64,000 bases of DNA, taken from contig CM055111.1 of the NCBI GenBank assembly GCA_029204225.1, forward strand, positions 21,975,805-22,039,804, read 5' to 3'. This stretch comes from Diphasiastrum complanatum. Lineage: Eukaryota; Streptophyta; Lycopodiopsida; Lycopodiales; Lycopodiaceae. Shown in pieces: positions 58,340 to 64,000 of the stretch. The position numbers were made by a program, and so were the translations under genes. The stretch's first letter is position 1, and each line of letters opens with the position of its first letter. The notes below the pieces were generated by a model, which ran no database searches, was not told the DNA's origin, and was given only the letters and a program-made list of their open reading frames with translations.

Positions 58340-59966
58340 CCTGCAAAAATAGATCCAAAACATCTTTGCCAATTGACTCTCCTTTGATGCTCTTGACAGC
58401 TCCAAATTGCCACCTTACCTTTTGTCTTGTTGAAGCCCTTTGAGATCAACCTCTTGATCATCAACTTGACCATCAAAGTCATTGAACAAACTTTTTTTTC
58501 CAGATTCATTACTTGATGTAAAATCATGAAAATGTCCATCCACTTGCATAGCATCATCTACAAAAGAAGAATCATCAAAACATGTGAGAAAAGCAAAATG
58601 AGTCACTTCCACTTGCTTACCCTTCTCATCATATGTGAGCCTTGAAGGTGTTTGCCTTTGCCTTGATGTCCTCCTTGGCTTTTGACTTGATGAAGGTCCT
58701 TCATCATCACCATCTAAAGTAGTATCCATGTCATCACCATCGAGAATGTTAGATCCATCCACAACATCATTACTTGAAGACACCTTTGGAATGTTCCCCT
58801 CATCAAAAATGACATCTCTTTCAATAATCACCTTATTAGTACTAGGAATGTAAACCTTATAGGCTTTAGTCACCTCACTATATCCAGCAAATATACATTT
58901 CCTTGAAGATGGATCCTCCTTTGTCCTATCACATCCAAAAGTTCTAAAAAGTTTGACACTCGGCCTTTTCTTGAATAGCATCTTAAAAGGTGTTCTTCCA
59001 TCCAATATAGCACTCGGCCACCTATTGCATATAAAGTCAGCACACAAGGAAGCTTGATCCCAAAATGGTTTTGGAATATTAGCTTCTAACCTCATGGCTT
59101 TGGCGCTTTCACATAAAGTTCTATTCTTCCTCTCGGCCACTCCATTTTGTTGTCTCCTTGGAGTCTTGTGTACTCCCTCTTGATCACATGCTCATCACAA
59201 AAGGCCTTGAACTTGGTTGAGATATACTCACCACCATTGGCACTTGATCTTTGTAGAGAATTGGTTCTCTCTTGCATTCTTGAACTTGACAAAGACATCA
59301 TACACTTCATCTTTGCTCTTTAGTAGATAGATCCAACAAAATATACTAAAATCATCAATGAAAGTTACATACATCTTATCTCCACTATTGCTACTTGTAG
59401 TAATTCCCTGAATATCTGAATGTACAACTTGAAAAGTCTTTATAGATCTATTATAAGGTAGTCTACGTGACTTTGTAAAAGCACAAGACTCACAAACATG
59501 CTTGATGCTAGTTAAGGAACTTGGAAGACCAATCACAACTTGCTAGGCTAGCCATTTCCTCCAATGACTTGAAGTTGAGGTGCCCCATCCTCTTATGCCA
59601 AACTTCTTGAATAGGTAGTTGCTCACTTGCAACACATCCAACTTGGTTAGCAATAACACAAGCATCTAGTTTGAATAACTTCCCTTGTCTTTTACCTTTT
59701 GCAATCAAGACATCCTTCCTTTTAATCATACAAGTAGTTTAAATTGATCATGCTGAAATTGCAATCTTACAGTTGTGAGTACTATTGTCACCAAGATGAA
59801 CAAATTTCTTCGTGCTGCAAGGCATGTAGGAGTTGAAAAACTCACATTGATTGGTCATGTGTTGAGTTGCTCCAGAATTCAGAAACCATGAATTATCCAA
59901 AAATGCGCTTTGATCTTTAAACCATAAATGCGCCTTCGTCCACTTCAACCTGGGGAGATGATGAAA
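58340..59966 (-). pseudogene. Copia protease-integrase segment without RT (R2)
   Basis: Counterpart of 13067-14720. A 27-bp in-frame deletion near 58930 removes most of 'TCYVNIALD'. The protease part is readable ('NSWFLNSGATQHMTNQCEFF', about 59830-59890) because the base lost in L1/R1 is present. 'SANGGEY' again lacks the catalytic Asp; 'IFAGYSEV' keeps the Gly that is Arg in the other arms. Confidence 0.9.
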
Positions 59967-60491
59967 CTGTGTTTCCTATGTACAATTTACATGGTAAGTT
60001 TTGATCAAGCTAGATTTTCCAATTTTTGGCAATTTCTCACAGTATACAACAATCTTTACATGTGTGGAATCATGACATACACACCTAGATGCCTTCTACA
60101 CACTAGAATCACCAATATAAAGAGAGAAGAGATAGAAAAAGAAAGTTCTCCAAACATCAAGAAAAAACTTGATTGCTTTCTCCACACTCGTACAACTATA
60201 TATTGCAGAAAATATGTCATTTGGCCACTTGCCAATTATTAGTAGTACTTTCCAAGTACTTACCAGAAACCTAGTTAATCAAGTGACTAGTTTCAATGTA
60301 TCTAGTTACGAAAAGTCATTTGGTCCAAATCCGAGCTTGACTTATCAAATAATTTTCAAAAATAGCAACATTACTATTTCTAAGAATGATTTACATAAAA
60401 AAATGTTCGTCTAAGTTTACCTCTACCTTTGTCCTCCAAGTTGCCAAATTAAACCAACTAAACTAGTTGACATTTTTCACACTCCCTCTTC
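59967..60491 (-). repeat. Polypurine tract and Copia 3' LTR (R2)
   Basis: Polypurine tract 60482-60491, LTR start at 60481. Lacks 18 bp near 60134 relative to the other three arms. Confidence 0.6.
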
Positions 60492-60941
60492 CACTAGTTT
60501 TACCACACAACTTTTCAAGAATGATCTCCATTCTAAGAAAAGACCTCCTCTCAATGCTTTTGTAATGTTCAAAATAGAAACATTCATAATTGATATAGAT
60601 AATAGTGTCCAGGTTGGATGCTTCACTATTTCTTACATCCGAATATAAAGATGAAACTAGTACATGAAGAACAAAATAAAATGAAAATGTTATAATTCCT
60701 CCATGCTTCCACCTTCGATATCTCTGAAAAATAGTAGCAACCAAGTAATAAATGTGAGTGCTCAACAAATACTTGCAAGCCTTCTTCATATTTCAATTCA
60801 TGTAAAGTGTGAAAGAATCAACTAGTTTCATCATATTTACTATATTTTCATATTTGGCATATTGAGGCCAACTTTGTTTTTAGACTTAGAGATTGACTTT
60901 TCAAAGTTCATTAGTCTAAATGTCATTCGAATGAACATCCA
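60492..60941 (-). repeat. 3' untranslated Copia sequence and LTR-start scrap (R2)
   Basis: Inverted copy of 43366-43815; agrees with R1 in 'DVRNSEASNLDT'. Confidence 0.5.
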
Positions 60942-61347
60942 TTTCATGAAGACAACCATCCATTTGCATACCATCATCTACACAAGAAGATGTGCCAAAA
61001 TATGTGAAAAAATAAAATTTGTACCTTCCACAACTTGCGTACCCTTTTCATCATATGTAAGCCTTGATGGCTTTGTCATTTGCCTTGAGGATATTCTTAG
61101 GACTTGAATTGGCATCTCAAAAACCACCATCCAAAAAACCATCTTCATCACCATCAAAAATATTAGATTCATCAGCATCAACAACATCAAGCTTATCCCC
61201 ATTTTTCTCTTCAAAGATAACATCCATAGAAATGTGAACTTTCTTTGAATTAGGAATGTAAAATCTATAAGCTTTTCTTACTTCACTATAGCCAAAAAAA
61301 ATCCCCTTAAAGGATTGAGTTGACATAGCAAGTACTACCAAAGGTCT
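60942..61347 (-). pseudogene. Copia integrase C-terminal scrap (R2)
   Basis: Counterpart of 29558-29953 and near-identical to it, with 'GIFFGYSEVRKAYRFYIPNS' open. Confidence 0.75.
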
Positions 61348-61576
61348 TCAATGCTTGATGATTGTCTTCTTATAAAAAAGTGTTACATCCATGTCCTATA
61401 TATAGGATTTGGTATAATCCTAGACTTGGATACATGGTACTCTAGCACTTGATATTATTGGTTATGCCACATTATTAGGGAAAAGGCTAGTAATGTAATT
61501 AATAACCTTCTGAGGGCCCAAACACAATTATTGTAGCTAGTATATGGTTTAGGATTGCTAATGCATGTGTAGAGTA
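61348..61576. other. Non-coding link (R2)
   Basis: Copy of 29954-30192; nothing recognised. Confidence 0.3.
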
Positions 61577-62102
61577 TCAATAAAAATGGAAAGCACTTTA
61601 AGGGAGTTGGGCACATGAATAGGGAGGCTTGGGGCTTATATAAGGCTTGTAGAAACTCGCCCAATTCCATTTTTTATTTTGGTGCCTTCATTGCCAGTTT
61701 CTCTCTCTCTCTTCGACACTTGTCTCCTTTTGCAAGTTTTTTCACAACTCTGGTTACATACTGCTGTAAAACACCTAATAGACCTCCTTAGCGGACTATG
61801 TGAGAAATTGTCAACTAGTTTGCTATTTTGGTCATATTTGTTTATTTGTCAATTGAGGCCAATTTACATATTAGACTTAGAGATAGTCATTTCAAAGTTA
61901 TTTTAGTTCAAATGTTTTTGAATTACCACTTTTAGAAAGTGAGGAAAAATGTAGGAGCTCAAGTTTTGTAGATTCAAATTTGAATGTCGGAGACATTGAA
62001 TCTAGTCCACATTAATTGTAGGGTTTTTGATATGGAGGAAAACCAAGATCATTAATGAGGCATGGACCTGTTATATATAGCTATACACATGTGGGAAGAG
62101 AA

Positions 62103-62149
<47 letters not shown>

Positions 62150-62778
62150 TCATTTCATGCTTATACATGAGTTCTCTTGGGTTCATCTATCCATTGGTGC
62201 ACTATTTTGGTGATATCTTGAAATCGTGTGTGTAGAATATGTCAAGGATTCCAGATCATTCAAGATACAATCCATGTCCCTGATCTTTGGTTACAATAAA
62301 CCAACAATCCTGCCAATGTAGAAAAATCAGCATCTACATACAAAATGAGATGCAAAGTCCAAGAGATACTGATCAAACATGAATCAAAACATAAAATATA
62401 GTTTTTGCCCGTACAATTACAGTACCCTACTGTAATTATAGTACCCTATTTTATTTAACATGTGTGAAACCGAAAATAGCAATAAAAGATCATTCTACAA
62501 ATAGAATTGCAAGATAACATGAGAGTGCACCAATGAGTAGTAGAACCCAAAGAGGACCATGTATAATGATTAAATGAGAGAGAGAAGAGAGAATATGCGT
62601 CTCTCCATGAGTTACATCCTTTATAGAGTGTCCAAACCCTATTTGGCCACTTGGCTTTCCCTCCAAAATGTAAACCCTACTATTTTTGGGACTAGATTCA
62701 ATGTACCCAAAGTTCAAATTTGAATCTCTCCCAAACTTGACTACCAACTTTCCCACACTTTCAAAAAGTGTTTATTGA
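61577..62778. repeat. Head-to-head pair of LTR-like remnants (R2, outer end)
   Basis: Inverted copy of 41543-42730, meeting at about 62277. The (TC)n tract at 62104-62145 is uninterrupted and longer than in L2. About 12 bp ('ttagatttgcat' region) are missing near 61609 relative to R1. Confidence 0.65.
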
Positions 62779-63166
62779 ATGTATTTTAAACTAATATAAC
62801 TTCAAAAAGTTTAATCTCTAAGTCTAAAATGAGTTTTGGCCTCATATTAGTTAAGAAGACACAATTGAAAACACCCGACCAAATCAATCACCACAGCACA
62901 ACGTCAAGTGCAACAAGAACACAGAATTGCTCTCTTCAAACTGTATATTCCACTCTCTTCGTAAGTACAAAGATGAGTTCCTTAAAAAACACTCAAAGGG
63001 CTCGTAAAAGCAAGATGGCCCGATAACTCTAGAACTAAGAAAGCACTGTATAAGTCGATCATTGCTATTTTAACTCTCTCCCTCAATGATCAACGTCACT
63101 TCTTATTTTAGAGTATACTCTATTCATGGAACATACCTCCATGATAGCATTACATGTAAAGGTTTT
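62779..63166 (-). repeat. LTR-like start and possible polypurine tract (S3)
   Basis: Third copy of 502-889; no gene. Confidence 0.45.
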
Positions 63167-63526
63167 TTACATGACCTGGCCTAAGCCAAGTTTGGCTCTA
63201 AAAGTTTCAAACTTTTCTTTACTTAAAGCTTTTGTAATTATATCAGCAACTTGTAACAACGTAGAACAATGTTCAATTCCTATGTCTTCAGATTGTAATT
63301 TTTCACGCACAAAGTGATATTTTACTTCAATATGTTTTGTCCTTGCGTGAAAGATTGGATTTTTAGCCAATTGTATTCCACTTTGACTGTCACAGAAAAT
63401 AACAGTGGGATTTACTTGTTTCATGCCAATCTCACATAACAACTTACGTAGCCAAATAGCTTTCTGGGTAGAAAATAGAAGGGTTTTCTGAAGATCAGTT
63501 GTCATATTGCCATATTTTTGCCACAA
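63167..63526 (-). pseudogene. Copia RNase H / pol C-terminus fragment (S3)
   Basis: Third copy of the 119-codon tail; reads 'NPTVIFCDSQ' like S2. Confidence 0.9.
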
Positions 63527-64000
63527 AAGTCAATTTTTTGCAAAAAAATTTGCAAAAATACCAGTATTACTCTCGATTCTTCGCCAAAACCTTCGTTGAG
63601 TTTCCAAAACATTCTATTTATAGTAAACTACTATTTTTGAGTTCGACGAAGATTCTTCTTGTCCAGATCGTAGAAAATCTTGATTTTTACCCTCGCCAAA
63701 CTACAGAAACTATATTTTCTTGTGTCAGAAACCTTCATCCGATTTTCCATTGTTTTATCTGTGTCAGATCTTGCATCTGAGAGGTCGGCGAAGGTTATTT
63801 CTATAGAAATTGTCAAAAAATTTGATTAGAGATTTTTTTCTCAAAACAGCATTGTTGAACCTTCGTCGAGCCAATCTTCACTTAGGGAACCTTCGCCAGT
63901 ACTATTTTTAAGTTTAGATTTTCCAGATCAAGTCTCTATCAAAATTTAGGTCAAATCTAATACATTCTTATTTGGATTCTGAGAAATTTTTCATTTTTTG
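63527..64000. other. Leader-like stretch with CTTCGCC-type motifs (S3, cut by window end)
   Basis: Third copy of 1250-1720. Motifs 'cttcgcc', 'ggcgaagg' and 'ccttcgtcgag' are preserved much as in S1. The Gypsy gag start would lie just beyond the window. Confidence 0.4.

Larger units (their letters stand above)
41543..62778. repeat. Palindrome 2 (L2 - loop - R2)
   Basis: Positions in L2 and R2 pair with sums near 104307-104357, e.g. 44596-44817 with 59508-59729. Pairing extends inward to about 51137/53205, further than in palindrome 1, leaving a loop of about 2.07 kb. Arm-specific differences include an 18-bp deletion in the R2 LTR, a 27-bp deletion in the R2 integrase and a deletion of roughly 30 bp near 46070 in L2. 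Confidence 0.93.
52728..64000. repeat. Giant repeat unit R-S-L, copy C (right part outside window)
   Basis: R2 (52728-62778) and the first 1.2 kb of a third S core repeat the order seen at 21283-32700. The window ends inside the leader before the Gypsy gag fragment. This shows the array has at least three units. Confidence 0.92.

Noticed and set aside
1-64000. tRNA, rRNA, CRISPR or organelle-derived sequence
   Set aside because: No cloverleaf, rRNA core or CRISPR-type spacing was recognised by eye. The only tRNA-related signals are retrotransposon primer binding sites.

Overview
This window looks like nuclear DNA of a land plant with a repeat-rich genome. The evidence is a vacuolar/secreted-type A1 aspartic protease of the plant nepenthesin class, plant-type Ty1/Copia and Ty3/Gypsy retrotransposon debris, AT-rich gene-poor sequence, long compound microsatellites, and plant-like fragments of pyruvate kinase and HSP90. 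The species cannot be named from what I see; a seed plant, possibly a gymnosperm, is a guess.

The layout is a tandem array of giant palindromes. A unit of about 30 kb, written R-S-L, occurs as copy A (1-19342, left end cut by the window), copy B (21283-51137) and copy C (52728-64000, cut on the right). R and L are the same roughly 9-10 kb of sequence in opposite orientations. S is a 10.1 kb single-copy core between them. The order is therefore end-of-R, S1, L1, spacer 1, R1, S2, L2, spacer 2, R2, start-of-S3, with a repeat period of about 31.3 kb. Spacers 1 (19343-21282) and 2 (51138-52727) are unrelated to each other. L1+R1 and L2+R2 form two palindromes of about 21 kb (10240-31435 and 41543-62778).

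The S core carries, in order: a Copia RNase H tail (minus), a Gypsy gag fragment (plus), a minus-strand Gypsy primer-binding-site/LTR remnant, a Copia integrase-RT-RNase H fragment (plus), a Copia gag-protease fragment (minus) fused upstream to a pyruvate kinase fragment (minus), a (TG)n(AG)n microsatellite, and a nearly full-length aspartic protease gene (plus) with one frame break shared by both copies. The L and R arms carry LTR-like remnants in head-to-head pairs, a Copia integrase scrap, a Copia LTR with polypurine tract, a Copia protease-integrase segment that lacks reverse transcriptase, a second Copia with LTR end, tRNA-Met-type primer binding site, leader and gag-protease, and then an oppositely oriented Copia integrase. 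Spacer 2 holds an HSP90 (GRP94-like) fragment. Spacer 1 holds the upstream gag of the Copia that continues into R1.

Nothing here looks like an autonomous mobile element: every recognised reading frame except the two halves of the protease is truncated, frameshifted or missing a catalytic residue. The most unusual aspects are the nested tandem/inverted architecture and a mosaic of shared variants. Near the spacers L1 matches R1 and L2 matches R2, while next to the S core L1 matches L2 and R1 matches R2. That is the pattern expected if palindrome arms have exchanged sequence by gene conversion.
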